Below, piece by piece: positions 35,176-44,578 of a DNA stretch of 64,000 nt; position 1 is the first letter of the stretch; each line of letters starts with the position of its first letter. Both the position numbers and the translations under genes were made by a program. The stretch is from Geotoga petraea (lineage in GTDB: Bacteria; Thermotogota; Thermotogae; Petrotogales; Petrotogaceae), in the NCBI RefSeq assembly GCF_900102615.1, contig NZ_FMYV01000002.1:267952-331951 (forward strand), read 5' to 3'. The notes beneath the pieces were generated by a model that ran no database searches, had not been told where the DNA came from, and was given only the letters and a program-made list of their open reading frames with translations.

Positions 35176-36165
35176 TTATTTCTTAATAAAATTAATTTTG
35201 TATGCTTTAGAGCTTCCCCAAAAATCTTCTAATATAATAGTTCCATTATATTCAGCAAAATTAGAATTAATATATCTAGAAAGATTGTTATCTGTAATTA
35301 TCAAGTTTTCGTTATTATCTGAATACATTTTTAACCAATAAATAGTTGAAGTAGACCCATATCCATATATTGGTGACGGATTATAAGCATTTTCAAAATA
35401 GACTTTTGAAAAACTTACTTTATAAACCAAATTTCCATCTATGAACAAAGAAACTTTTTTCGGTAAAATAGTTGAATTTTGTCCTAATTTTTCTCTGACT
35501 CTAACGTCTATTTTTGGGTAACTCCCTGTAAATTCAACTATTGTTTCACCATTTTGGTTTATTGTATAATTACCTGTTGAATTTCTAACCTCTAATAACT
35601 CTAATATTTTTGTTCTTTCTTCTTTATAATTAATAAATTCTAACGCATCTAATACTACCTCACCAGCTGCAGTTTGCTCTCGAACTTCAAAATGCAGATG
35701 AGGAGCTAATGCCTCTCCGGTACTGCCTGAATAAGCTATGATTTCACCGGATTTTATTTGAAATTCGTTTTCTGGAAAAACAATTTCTATTCTCCCCGTA
35801 GAACCCTGAAAATCTTCCTTAACTAAATCAACATATTTCATGATACTATCATTAAATTCATTTAAGTGCGCATAAACAGTTGTTAAATTTGAATCTGGAT
35901 GGTTTACAAATAAAGCATTTCCATATATTGGATCGTTTATCCACACTTTTTTAAGGTAACCTTGAGAAGCAGAGTAAACATCTACGTTTTCTCTATAAAA
36001 TGTAGAAAAATCAATACCAAGGTGATAATGGGGATTGTTACCAGTTCCTCTATACTCTCCAAACGAAGAAGTTATATAAGAGTTTTTGATTGGTGGTTCA
36101 AATATAGCAGAAAATATAGTTGTAATAAAAAACAACATCATTAATAGTATGGATAGCTTTTTCAC
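35176..36165 (-). CDS. M23-family peptidoglycan metallopeptidase (LytM-like)
   Basis: Secreted zinc endopeptidase of 329 aa. Signal segment at residues 1-19. The metal ligands are present: H and D of HYHLGIDF (about 46-53) and the HLHFEVRE histidines (about 157-164), with YAHL between. The C-terminal ~150 residues are a beta-rich domain without named family. It probably trims cell-wall peptide cross-links. It starts 2 bases after the hflX stop, so it belongs to the long minus-strand operon. A broad gap to metK holds that gene's promoter. Confidence 0.88.
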   Translation of the reverse strand: MKKLSILLMMLFFITTIFSAIFEPPIKNSYITSSFGEYRGTGNNPHYHLGIDFSTFYRENVDVYSASQGYLKKVWINDPIYGNALFVNHPDSNLTTVYAHLNEFNDSIMKYVDLVKEDFQGSTGRIEIVFPENEFQIKSGEIIAYSGSTGEALAPHLHFEVREQTAAGEVVLDALEFINYKEERTKILELLEVRNSTGNYTINQNGETIVEFTGSYPKIDVRVREKLGQNSTILPKKVSLFIDGNLVYKVSFSKVYFENAYNPSPIYGYGSTSTIYWLKMYSDNNENLIITDNNLSRYINSNFAEYNGTIILEDFWGSSKAYKINFIKK

Positions 36166-36167
36166 AA

Positions 36168-37406
36168 TTATTCCTCCAGTTTTTTCTTTAATGAGTTTAG
36201 GATATAGTTTTTAGCTACTAATCTTTTTATAGAATAATTAAATTCATCTTTTTCTTCTAAAATACCGTATTTATCAGAAAATTCATATAATTTCCACATA
36301 TCTTTAAAATTAATTTTTATTTTTTCTATCGATATATCTTCTATAATATCTAAATTACTTTCAAGTTTTAATAAAAATTCTCTTGTTGAATTTTCTTTTA
36401 TTGAACTAATAAAAAACGCATTTGGATACAATATTTTCATTTCATTCAATTTTTCTTCAGATATTTTATCTATTTTGTTAAACACCAGTAATAATGGTAT
36501 ATTTTTAACTTCTATTTCTTCCAATATGCTGTTTACAGCCTTTATTTTTTTTTCATATACTTCATCTGATATGTCAACAATATGAACTATCAAATCCGAC
36601 TTTATTACTTCTTTTAAAGTCGATTTAAAAGAATCAAATAAATTTTTAGGTAAATTTTTAATGAACCCAACAGTATCAGAAAAAATACCGGTAAAACCAC
36701 ATGGAAAAGAAACTTTTCTAAGAGATGGAGACAAAGTTGAAAAAAGATTTTCTGAAGTATATATTTTTTCATCTTTTGATATATTCTTCAGAAAAGTAGA
36801 CTTCCCTGCACTTGTGTATCCTACTATAGATATCAACGGATAATCTCCATTTTCTCTTTTTTTAGACGAGGTTTCATGATTTTTATCTACTTCTTTTATT
36901 TGCTTTTTTAAAAAATTTATTCTGTCATATATTCTTCTTCTATCTGTTTCCAGTTTCGTCTCACCCGGTCCTAAAGTTCCGATACCTGCTCCGGTATTTG
37001 ACATATCCTTCCCTTTCCCAATTAACTTTGGTAATTCATATTGTAATTGAGCTAACTCTACCTTTAATTTGCTATCTTTTGTCCTGGCATTTTTTCTGAA
37101 TATTTCAAGAATCACTTCATTTCTATCAATTATCTCTGTTTTTATTTCTTTTTCTATATTTCTTTTTTGAGAATTTGAAATATTGTTATAAAAAACAACG
37201 ATATCCGTATCATAAGCTTTTGTAAAGTCTTTTATTTCAGAAATCTTACCAGAACCTATGTAATAAGTTTTATCTGGTTTTTCTTTATTTTGAGTTATAA
37301 TATTTTCAACTTCTATATCTATGTTTTCACATAATATTTTCAATTCATTTAAATCTTTTTCAATATCTTCATAGTGTTTTTTCACCGCTATTATTAAACC
37401 TTTTAT
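36168..37406 (-). CDS. hflX: GTPase HflX, probable AUA start
   Basis: Ribosome-splitting GTPase. N-terminal HflX domain with YIGSGKISEIKD and the TLGPGETKLETDRRRI linker, then the G domain: Walker A GYTSAGKST, DTVGFI and NKID. The first GTG/ATG-type start is GTG 37385, but it lacks a ribosome site and would remove the conserved first strand (KGLIIAV). AGAGGTGG at the complement of 37411-37418 is placed for an ATA codon at 37406, in frame and giving the family's N terminus. I therefore place the start at that rare codon. The hfq stop lies 12 bases upstream. Confidence 0.85.
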   Translation of the reverse strand: MKGLIIAVKKHYEDIEKDLNELKILCENIDIEVENIITQNKEKPDKTYYIGSGKISEIKDFTKAYDTDIVVFYNNISNSQKRNIEKEIKTEIIDRNEVILEIFRKNARTKDSKLKVELAQLQYELPKLIGKGKDMSNTGAGIGTLGPGETKLETDRRRIYDRINFLKKQIKEVDKNHETSSKKRENGDYPLISIVGYTSAGKSTFLKNISKDEKIYTSENLFSTLSPSLRKVSFPCGFTGIFSDTVGFIKNLPKNLFDSFKSTLKEVIKSDLIVHIVDISDEVYEKKIKAVNSILEEIEVKNIPLLLVFNKIDKISEEKLNEMKILYPNAFFISSIKENSTREFLLKLESNLDIIEDISIEKIKINFKDMWKLYEFSDKYGILEEKDEFNYSIKRLVAKNYILNSLKKKLEE

Positions 37407-37417
37407 GTTACCACCTC

Positions 37418-37651
37418 TTAGTTTTCATTCCCTTGGAAAAGTTTGATATACTTTTCTGGTACCATCATTTTTACAGCATGTTTATAAACTAATGATTGTT
37501 CTCCATTTTTTTCAAGTAAAATTGTATAATTATCAAAAGATTTTACAAATCCAGATGTTTTAAAGCCTCCTTCAAAATAAATCTTAACCTCAACTTTGTT
37601 AATTCTCAAAATGTTTAAAAATCTGTCTTGCAAGTTAAATTTTTCCGGCAT
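37418..37651 (-). CDS. hfq: RNA chaperone Hfq
   Basis: Sm-like hexameric RNA chaperone of 77 aa. Sm1 motif FLNILRINKVEVKIYFEGGFKTSG and the Sm2 motif VYKHAV (YKHA, with the conserved K-H) are present, as is the Q of NLQDRFLN, the U-binding site. The C-terminal tail is short. It overlaps the end of miaA by 17 bases and precedes hflX, the conserved miaA-hfq-hflX order known from proteobacteria. Its presence implies sRNA or mRNA regulation in this organism. Confidence 0.95.
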   Translation of the reverse strand: MPEKFNLQDRFLNILRINKVEVKIYFEGGFKTSGFVKSFDNYTILLEKNGEQSLVYKHAVKMMVPEKYIKLFQGNEN

Positions 37652-38558
37652 TTTTAATCCCCCTTAAATCATTAATAATAAATTTTATAATTTTTCCTTT
37701 GGAATTGGATGTCATATCCAACCATTTTATATCTTTGTACTTTCTAAAGTAAATAATTTGCCTTCGTGCATAATTTCTTGTGTTTGTTTTTATATCTTCT
37801 TTGGCTTCTTCTAAAGATTTTTTACCTTTAATATATTCTATAATTTCTTTATATCCAATTGAATTCATTGAATTTAATTTTTCATTAATACCTTTATTCA
37901 ATAAATCTTGAACTTCTTCAACTAAACCTTGTTCAATCATTTTTTCTACTCTGAGGTTGATCCTTTTATGTAATTCTTTCCTATCTCTATTCAAAGCATA
38001 AATTTTATATTCTTTAAAAACAGGTTTAGATTCATCTTTTAATTGATTTCTATTTTTACCTGTTAAGATAAATATTTCGATAGCTCTTACTATTCTTTTT
38101 AAATCGTTTTCATGTATTTTTAAAAAAGATTTGCGATCAATTTTCTCTAAAATTTTTCTTAATGACCCTTTTTCTTGAGTTTCTATACGTTCTAAATAAT
38201 TTCTAAGACCATAATCAGAACCAACTTTTATAAGTGGTTTTATTAATGAATCAAGATAAAACCCAGTTCCGCCTGTAACAATAGGTATTTTATCTCTGTT
38301 TTTAATTTCTTCATAAACTTTGATAAAATCAGACTTATATTCGAAGGATGAATAATGATCTTTTGGATCGACGAAATCAATCAAATGATGTTTTACTCTC
38401 CTTAATTCCTTTACATTCGGTTTTGCTGTTCCAATATTCATATATTTATATATTTGTCTTGAATCTAAATTTATAACTTCCCCATTTAATTTTTTGGCTA
38501 AATCTAAGACTAATTCAGTTTTTCCAACCGCAGTAGGGCCTACTATTATTGGTATCAT
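37635..38558 (-). CDS. miaA: tRNA dimethylallyltransferase MiaA
   Basis: Prenylates A37 of tRNAs reading UNN codons. P-loop VGPTAVGKTEL (residues 6-16), DSRQIY with the catalytic aspartate, GTAKP and the GGTGFYLDSLI segment; the C-terminal RRQIIYFRKYKDIKWLD is typical. Length 307 aa is normal. The ATG overlaps the methyltransferase stop by 4 bases, and its own 3' end overlaps hfq. Confidence 0.95.
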   Translation of the reverse strand: MIPIIVGPTAVGKTELVLDLAKKLNGEVINLDSRQIYKYMNIGTAKPNVKELRRVKHHLIDFVDPKDHYSSFEYKSDFIKVYEEIKNRDKIPIVTGGTGFYLDSLIKPLIKVGSDYGLRNYLERIETQEKGSLRKILEKIDRKSFLKIHENDLKRIVRAIEIFILTGKNRNQLKDESKPVFKEYKIYALNRDRKELHKRINLRVEKMIEQGLVEEVQDLLNKGINEKLNSMNSIGYKEIIEYIKGKKSLEEAKEDIKTNTRNYARRQIIYFRKYKDIKWLDMTSNSKGKIIKFIINDLRGIKNAGKI

Positions 38559-39328
38559 TTTATTTTTATCACACCAAAATATACTCCACTATTTTTGCTC
38601 CCTACTTTTTCATCAAAAGTAAATTTATCCCACAAACTATCATTTTCTCTTGCTTTTATAACAACTCTTTTTTTAGCTATTCTCACCATATGCTCAAAAT
38701 CTTCTTGTGAAATCTTGTCATATACAGCTAACTGTCTTATGGAATTAAGTGGCGAAGACTTCATTTGTGGATTTTCAAACATAGGATCGCAATAAACTAC
38801 GTCGTAGGAGTTATCTTCAATATTCATTAAAATATTTTTATAATTATCATTAATGATCTTAATTTTTTTTGAAGCTTTTTTCATCCATTCTTGCTTAAAA
38901 TTATAATTATTCAATCCTTCTTTAACAACTAAATATAAAGGGAAAGAAGCTTCTACTCCAGTAACTTCTTTAACATAATTAGCCATAAATAGAGCTTCGC
39001 TTCCTAATCCCATGGTCAAATCTAAAACAGTTGCTTCAGGAGTTGCATCTATTGTTTTTATCAAATAATCGTTTTCTGAAGATTCATAGTTGTTATATCT
39101 TATCTTAGATATAGAAGGGTGATAAAAAATTTCACTATTTTTATCGGCAAATTTTACAGTAAAATCTCTTTCAACTATAAACATTCCATTTTCCTTGTCA
39201 ATATCTCTAATATGTCTTCTATTCCTGTATTTTGATTTATATTCTTTTGATAGTTTATAAGCTTTATCAATTTGTTCTTTATTTGGTTTGTGGGAAGTTG
39301 TGAAGATCCATTTGATAGAATGTGTCAC
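38555..39328 (-). CDS. SAM-dependent methyltransferase, RsmJ/YhiQ-like
   Basis: Class I methyltransferase of 257 aa. It opens with TTSHKPNKEQIDKAYKLS, like the Firmicute relatives of RsmJ (16S rRNA m2G1516). SAM motif I is VLDLTMGLGSEALFMAN (about residues 98-114), with VVYCDPMFENP as the catalytic NPPY-type loop and RVVIKARE late. It starts at GTG inside the 3' end of the FtsL-like gene (50-base overlap), with GAGGAG about 12 bases upstream. It overlaps miaA by 4 bases. Exact target is inferred. Confidence 0.78.
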   Translation of the reverse strand: MTHSIKWIFTTSHKPNKEQIDKAYKLSKEYKSKYRNRRHIRDIDKENGMFIVERDFTVKFADKNSEIFYHPSISKIRYNNYESSENDYLIKTIDATPEATVLDLTMGLGSEALFMANYVKEVTGVEASFPLYLVVKEGLNNYNFKQEWMKKASKKIKIINDNYKNILMNIEDNSYDVVYCDPMFENPQMKSSPLNSIRQLAVYDKISQEDFEHMVRIAKKRVVIKARENDSLWDKFTFDEKVGSKNSGVYFGVIKIK

Positions 39329-39599
39329 CTTTTATTCCGACTCCTCTTTTTTCTAATCTTTTTTCTAAATTTTTTAATATTTCGTATTTTTCATTATATT
39401 CATTTTGGAGTTTAACTTCTTTTGCCTTTAATTCTTTGTATTGTTTTTCTAAAACTGTAAATAAATAAAACTGTCTGCCTATTTGAAATATTAAAAAAGA
39501 TATAATAATCAAAATTATTATAATAAAAGATTTTTTTATATTGTTTTTATTTTGTTTGTTTTCTTTTTTATCATAACTATTCAAATTTACGTAAGGCAT
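39279..39599 (-). CDS. FtsL/DivIC-like small bitopic protein
   Basis: A 106-residue protein with a basic cytoplasmic N terminus, one TM helix (about residues 23-43, SFIIIILIIISFLIFQIG) and an extracytoplasmic coiled coil (VLEKQYKELKAKEVKLQNEY) with a short tail. This is the architecture of the divisome proteins FtsL/DivIC/FtsB, but such sequences are too simple to name by eye. It lies 9 bases after the sugar permease gene and overlaps the methyltransferase gene by 50 bases. Confidence 0.6.
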   Translation of the reverse strand: MPYVNLNSYDKKENKQNKNNIKKSFIIIILIIISFLIFQIGRQFYLFTVLEKQYKELKAKEVKLQNEYNEKYEILKNLEKRLEKRGVGIKGDTFYQMDLHNFPQTK

Positions 39600-39608
39600 G
39601 TCATCACC

Positions 39609-41843
39609 TTATCCTTTCAGACCACTCTTTGCAATTCCTTCAACAAAGTATCTTTGAAGAAAGATAAATATAATAACAATTGGAATCATAGAAAATGTTG
39701 AAGCAGCCATCAATAAGTTGTATATTTCACCAGATTCACTTCTAAATGTTTGTAGTCCTACAGCTAGTGTTCTCATTTCTGGACTTTTTGTAACTATTAA
39801 TACCCATAAGAATGCATTCCAAGAACCAACGAACTTAAGCAAAGCACCTGTTAATATTGCTGGTCTGCTCAGAGGCACCATAACTGTCCAAAGAAATCTC
39901 CAAGAAGAAGAACCATCTATTTTCGCTGCATCCCAAAGATCATTCGGAACAGTCATAAATTGTTGCCTTAATAAAAAGATAGCAAATACACTTACGATCC
40001 ATGGAACAATTAAAGCATAATAACTGTCTAACCACTGAAATCTTGATATAGTTATATAATTGGGTACCAAAAGAACTTCACCTGGTACCATCATAGTAGC
40101 AAGAAAAATGGTAAAAATCAAATTTTTACCCCAAAAGTTTAGCTTTGCAAAAGCAAAAGCAGCCATACTTGCTATTATAATTTCAAATACGGTTGTTGTA
40201 GTAGCCATTAAAACAGTATTTATATAATATTGTGAAAATGGTGCTGCATTCCATGCAGTTACATAATTTTGAAATATATTTTTGAATACCTCTGAAAAGC
40301 TAAATTCAGCATTCGAGGCTGGATTTTCATCTAATAACCAACTCGAAATAATTCCGTTCAGATATATTTCTATTTTAGAATTTTCTTTATATAAAATTTT
40401 ATCTACATATTGGTTTTTTTCAATAATTTTAGCTTCAGAAGTGGAATCACTGTAAAAACTTGAAAATTCATTTATAAAATGATCGTAAGATTTCCTCATC
40501 CCTAAAATTCTCTCTAATTCTTCTTTTTTTTCAGGTAACTGATTTTCTAAAAATTGGGCATTGTTTAAAGAAAGAATGTATTTATAATTTTCTAAATTAC
40601 CTTCGTTTTCTGATAAGTTTCTCAATATATTACCATATATTGAGACCTCTGAACTTTCATCTGCCAAATTATTTGATATTTGATCAATCATTTCATTTTC
40701 AATTTCTGTTGTAACTAAGTCTTTTAAAGATTCAATATTAGATTCTTCAACTAAATTTAAAACTAATTCTTTTAATTGAGGATTAAAATCTGAATTTTCT
40801 AAGGCTTCAATAAAATTTTCATACATCATTTGCGTTGTTGGAACTTTGAATGAAATACTCAATTTATCAATATTATTTTTTTGTATTTTATTAAAAGAAC
40901 TTGTAATTCTATCAAATGTTTTTAATGAATTAAAATTTAGTGCAAACGGTTCTTGAAGATTGTTCATTATTAGGCTATTAGCTCTATATAAAATATCGTC
41001 TTCATCAAAAATTTCAACCATAGATAAATAATCATTCAATTTATTTAGGAATAAACTGGCTTCATCTTGTTTTATTATGCCTATTCCACGAGAATTTTCG
41101 TCAAAAAAGTTTTTCATTGATTCCAATTCATTTTTCAAAGAATTAAGATAGTTTATTAAATAGTCTTTCCTATTTTCGATATATTCTTTTTGTGAAGCAG
41201 GGGTATTTTCTGAAGTTCTTAGATATGGTAATCTATTTATATTGTTATTTATCATATTATCTATAAACCTTATGGCTGAATTAATATCCGACTTAATTGA
41301 ATTGCCAATAGAAGTTTTTTTGAAATAACCATCTGTTTTTGAATATAATTTAAAATAGATTTTTTCAAAACTTTCTACACTTTTTTCTTCGTATTCTAAT
41401 ATGCCTTTTAAAGTAGGCGTTAGATCAAAATCCTTTTTTATTTCGTCAATTTCATCATATATTATTTGTAAATCCTCTTTTGAAGCATAATCAATATCAT
41501 CATAATTTAATGAAATCGTTCCTCTCCTAACTGCATCATCATTTATATAATAAACAATTTTATTTTCATCAAATCTCTTGTTATTTGATAAAGATCTAAA
41601 CTCAGAAAGATTCAATGTCCCTCTTGTTGAAATCGTAGAAGGTGTAACTTCAACATTCAGTTCTCTTTCCGATAAAAAGTTTTTAGATGTCCAGGTTGGT
41701 GGCCATGAATTTACTTCTCCATCGGTTTTTAAAGAAGTCATAATCATCCATGCAAAAGGCAAAATCATAATAAAAGCCCCACCAGCAACTAATATATATA
41801 TAATTATTTTTGTTAAAAATTTAAGAAAGTTATTATATGTCAT
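39609..41843 (-). CDS. MalG-type ABC sugar permease with ~430-residue insertion
   Basis: Inner-membrane permease of 744 aa, about 2.7 times the usual MalG length. TM1 (about 10-32) is followed by WMIMTSLKTDGEV, then an insertion from about 60 to 510, mostly charged helix and coiled coil with some strands near 60-120. The normal core resumes at QYYINTVLMATTTTVFEI and includes the EAA loop DAAKIDGSSSWRFLWTVMVPLSRP. The insertion lies in what would be the extracytoplasmic loop after TM1. Thermotoga MalG proteins also carry large insertions. Its partner is the permease 11 bases upstream; no binding protein or ATPase is nearby. Confidence 0.88.
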   Translation of the reverse strand: MTYNNFLKFLTKIIIYILVAGGAFIMILPFAWMIMTSLKTDGEVNSWPPTWTSKNFLSERELNVEVTPSTISTRGTLNLSEFRSLSNNKRFDENKIVYYINDDAVRRGTISLNYDDIDYASKEDLQIIYDEIDEIKKDFDLTPTLKGILEYEEKSVESFEKIYFKLYSKTDGYFKKTSIGNSIKSDINSAIRFIDNMINNNINRLPYLRTSENTPASQKEYIENRKDYLINYLNSLKNELESMKNFFDENSRGIGIIKQDEASLFLNKLNDYLSMVEIFDEDDILYRANSLIMNNLQEPFALNFNSLKTFDRITSSFNKIQKNNIDKLSISFKVPTTQMMYENFIEALENSDFNPQLKELVLNLVEESNIESLKDLVTTEIENEMIDQISNNLADESSEVSIYGNILRNLSENEGNLENYKYILSLNNAQFLENQLPEKKEELERILGMRKSYDHFINEFSSFYSDSTSEAKIIEKNQYVDKILYKENSKIEIYLNGIISSWLLDENPASNAEFSFSEVFKNIFQNYVTAWNAAPFSQYYINTVLMATTTTVFEIIIASMAAFAFAKLNFWGKNLIFTIFLATMMVPGEVLLVPNYITISRFQWLDSYYALIVPWIVSVFAIFLLRQQFMTVPNDLWDAAKIDGSSSWRFLWTVMVPLSRPAILTGALLKFVGSWNAFLWVLIVTKSPEMRTLAVGLQTFRSESGEIYNLLMAASTFSMIPIVIIFIFLQRYFVEGIAKSGLKG

Positions 41844-41854
41844 TTTTATCCCCC

Positions 41855-43219
41855 TTATGAATCATAATGGACTCTTCTATTACCGGTTCTTAGCTGAATA
41901 AACGTAAATAAAAGAATTACACCAAATAAAACATATGCTGCAGCACTTGCCTGTCCCATACGTTGTTGGCTGTAGAATTTATCGTAAATATAATAAACAA
42001 CAGTCAAACCACTATTATTATATGGCCCTGGCATTCCAGAATAAAGTACAAATATTTCAGAGAACACCTTGAAAGCGTTAATCATAGAAACGATCAATAT
42101 GAAAAATGTTGTAGGGGATAATAATGGCCAAGTTATAAATTTGAATTTTTGCGTAAAACTAGCACCATCAACTTCTGCTGCTTCGTAGTAACTTCTGTCT
42201 ATATTTTGAAGACCTGACAAGAATATAACTGAGTAATATCCAACTAATTTCCATATAGATATTATCGCTATTGTTGGTATAGTATATGCTTCATCTTTTA
42301 ACCACAAAATTCTATCTATACCAAACATTGAAAGGATATAATTCAATAAACCGTTGTCATTAAATATCCATTGCCAAACTAAAGAAACAGCGACAACACT
42401 GGTTACAAAGGGGATAAAATAAATTGTTCTGAAAAATGTTTTACCTTTTATTTGATTGTTCAATAACAAAGCAATTATAAGTGCAAAGAAGATTGTTATC
42501 GGGGTTGATAAAATAACATAATAAGCTGTATTCCACAGAGCTTTGACAAAATCAGCTTCTTGTTTTGCCTGGGATATGTAAGCAAATATTTCATTTACTC
42601 CTATCAATTTTGCAAAAATAAAAACACTTACAAATATAAATAATCGGGCCATAAGCTTATCTGGGCTTTTCAAAATAAACCTTTTTGCTAACAATACCGT
42701 ATAAATTACCAATAAAATAATCGATGCAATTATTCCAAATGTGGAATAAAAGCTTGTTAATATAAGGCCTGCTATTCCTATAAAAGATCCATATTTTATT
42801 GCATTTTTATATTTTTTATTTTGTATTTTTTTCATATCTAACAAAAAATGCATTAAAAATATAAAAACCATTACAATTAATAAAGTATTAAAAAATGCAA
42901 CATCAAAAGACATTTCTATTGGGTTATCAAGTTTGAATAATCTTGTATAATTATCAAAACCAATAAAAATAGGGTTTCCCTGTGTTTGAAAATCCCATTT
43001 AAAAAAACTTAAGAAAAAAGAATAAAAAACTGGCCAAAAAATAAATATTGACAGAACTACAAATGCTGGTAATAAATATAGATAAGCTGTAATACTTTCT
43101 CTAGCTTTTCTGTAATTCACAGGCTTCAAGGTCGATCTAAAAACTCTTTTTAAAATCAACAAAATTGCAATGATTAAAAAAGTAATAAGAAGAATGCTAT
43201 ACTCTGCAGGAATTCCCAT
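41855..43219 (-). CDS. MalF-type ABC sugar permease with extra TM region
   Basis: Permease of 454 aa. After an N-terminal TM helix (5-24) and the TM helix LYLLPAFVVLSIFIFWPVFYS, an unusual region (about 110-205) adds several hydrophobic segments. The core follows: FVKALWNTAYYVILSTPITI, PFVTSVVAVSLVWQWIFND and the EAA loop EAAEVDGASFTQKFKFITWPLLSP. It pairs with the MalG-type protein. The gene begins 27 bases after the fliI stop with no terminator between, so sugar transport is read through from the flagellar operon. The substrate is unknown. Confidence 0.88.
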   Translation of the reverse strand: MGIPAEYSILLITFLIIAILLILKRVFRSTLKPVNYRKARESITAYLYLLPAFVVLSIFIFWPVFYSFFLSFFKWDFQTQGNPIFIGFDNYTRLFKLDNPIEMSFDVAFFNTLLIVMVFIFLMHFLLDMKKIQNKKYKNAIKYGSFIGIAGLILTSFYSTFGIIASIILLVIYTVLLAKRFILKSPDKLMARLFIFVSVFIFAKLIGVNEIFAYISQAKQEADFVKALWNTAYYVILSTPITIFFALIIALLLNNQIKGKTFFRTIYFIPFVTSVVAVSLVWQWIFNDNGLLNYILSMFGIDRILWLKDEAYTIPTIAIISIWKLVGYYSVIFLSGLQNIDRSYYEAAEVDGASFTQKFKFITWPLLSPTTFFILIVSMINAFKVFSEIFVLYSGMPGPYNNSGLTVVYYIYDKFYSQQRMGQASAAAYVLFGVILLFTFIQLRTGNRRVHYDS

Positions 43220-43246
43220 TGAATTTACCCCCCAGGCCTTAAATAT

Positions 43247-44578
43247 TTATGATTTTATTTTTTCATTGATATCTAACATAGTTTTAAGAGTTTCTTCATA
43301 AGTAAATTTTTCATCGGTAAGCTGAGTTAGGAATTGGTTTATTTCCTCTATATGTTCTATAGATTTATCTATTTTTGGATTTGATCCTTTTTTGTAAGCT
43401 CCTACATCAATTAAATCTTTTGCATCTTGATATATTGCATAAATTTCTTTGATATTTCTGGCAGCTTCTATATGTTCTTTTGATGAAACTGTTGTCATAA
43501 GCCTTGATATACTTCCCAAAATTTCAATAGCTGGATAATGAGACGCATCCGCAAGTTTTCTCGAAAGAACAATATGCCCATCTACAATACCTCTTACCGT
43601 GTCTCCAATAGGATCATTAATATCGTCAGCTTCTACCAAAACTGTATAAATTGCTGTCATATTGCCTTTCGACGAATTACCTGCTCTTTCGAGTATTTTA
43701 GGTAAATTTGCAAAAACACTTGGTGTATAACCTCTTGTAGCGGGAGGTTCTCCAATAGATAATCCAATTTCTCTTTGGGCCATTGCCCACCTCGTCAAAG
43801 AGTCAACCATAAGCATAACATTATAGCCCTTGTCTCTAAAATATTCGCTTAGAGAAGTTGCAGTTAACAGTGCTTTCACTCTCATGAGAGCAGGTTGATC
43901 AGAAGTAGATACAATAACTATTGACTTTTTTAAACCTTCTTCACCCAGGTCCCTTTCAATGAATTCTCTAACTTCTCTTCCTCTTTCGCCAATAAGGCCT
44001 ATAATATTAATATCCGCTTCGGTATTCCTTGCAATCATTCCTAATAAAGTACTCTTCCCTACTCCGCTACCAGCCATAATGCTTATTCTTTGACCTTTGC
44101 CTAAAGTCAACAGACCATCAATAGCTTTAACTCCAACGGAAATAGGTTCCTCAATTTTTTTTCTCAACAACGGATTTGGTGGATCATTATATAAATTAAC
44201 ATTATCTTTTGCGTTCATTTTTAAATCATCTATAGGTCTACCAAGCCCGTCCAAAACATGTCCTAAAACAGAATCATCTACTTTGATACTAACATTATGT
44301 CCGACTTTTTTTACAGGAGCCCCAACATATAGCCCACTTATATCTTCAAAAGGCATCAATAAAACTTTGTTATCAGAAAAACCTACTGTTTCAGCCAACG
44401 CTTCTTTATCATTCTTCAACTTTATTTTACATAAATCTCCAACTGCTGAATCCGGCCCTGTTGACTCAATGGTAACTCCTACTATTCTTGAAACTTTTCC
44501 TTCAAGTGATAAATAAGGTTTTTCTTCAATTTTCTCTTCAAAACTATCCAAAACTTTTTTAAATTCAATCATTTTCAT
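43247..44578 (-). CDS. fliI: Flagellar export ATPase FliI
   Basis: Hexameric F1-beta-like ATPase of the flagellar type III export apparatus, 443 aa. Walker A MAGSGVGKSTLLGM (about residues 165-178), LIGERGREVREFI, Walker B VMLMVDSLTRWAMAQREI and PPATRGYTPSVFA are present. GAGGAG lies 7 bases before the ATG, which overlaps the fliH stop by 14 bases. No fliJ follows; the next gene is a sugar permease. It acts on the cytoplasmic face with FliH and FliJ. Confidence 0.96.
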   Translation of the reverse strand: MKMIEFKKVLDSFEEKIEEKPYLSLEGKVSRIVGVTIESTGPDSAVGDLCKIKLKNDKEALAETVGFSDNKVLLMPFEDISGLYVGAPVKKVGHNVSIKVDDSVLGHVLDGLGRPIDDLKMNAKDNVNLYNDPPNPLLRKKIEEPISVGVKAIDGLLTLGKGQRISIMAGSGVGKSTLLGMIARNTEADINIIGLIGERGREVREFIERDLGEEGLKKSIVIVSTSDQPALMRVKALLTATSLSEYFRDKGYNVMLMVDSLTRWAMAQREIGLSIGEPPATRGYTPSVFANLPKILERAGNSSKGNMTAIYTVLVEADDINDPIGDTVRGIVDGHIVLSRKLADASHYPAIEILGSISRLMTTVSSKEHIEAARNIKEIYAIYQDAKDLIDVGAYKKGSNPKIDKSIEHIEEINQFLTQLTDEKFTYEETLKTMLDINEKIKS

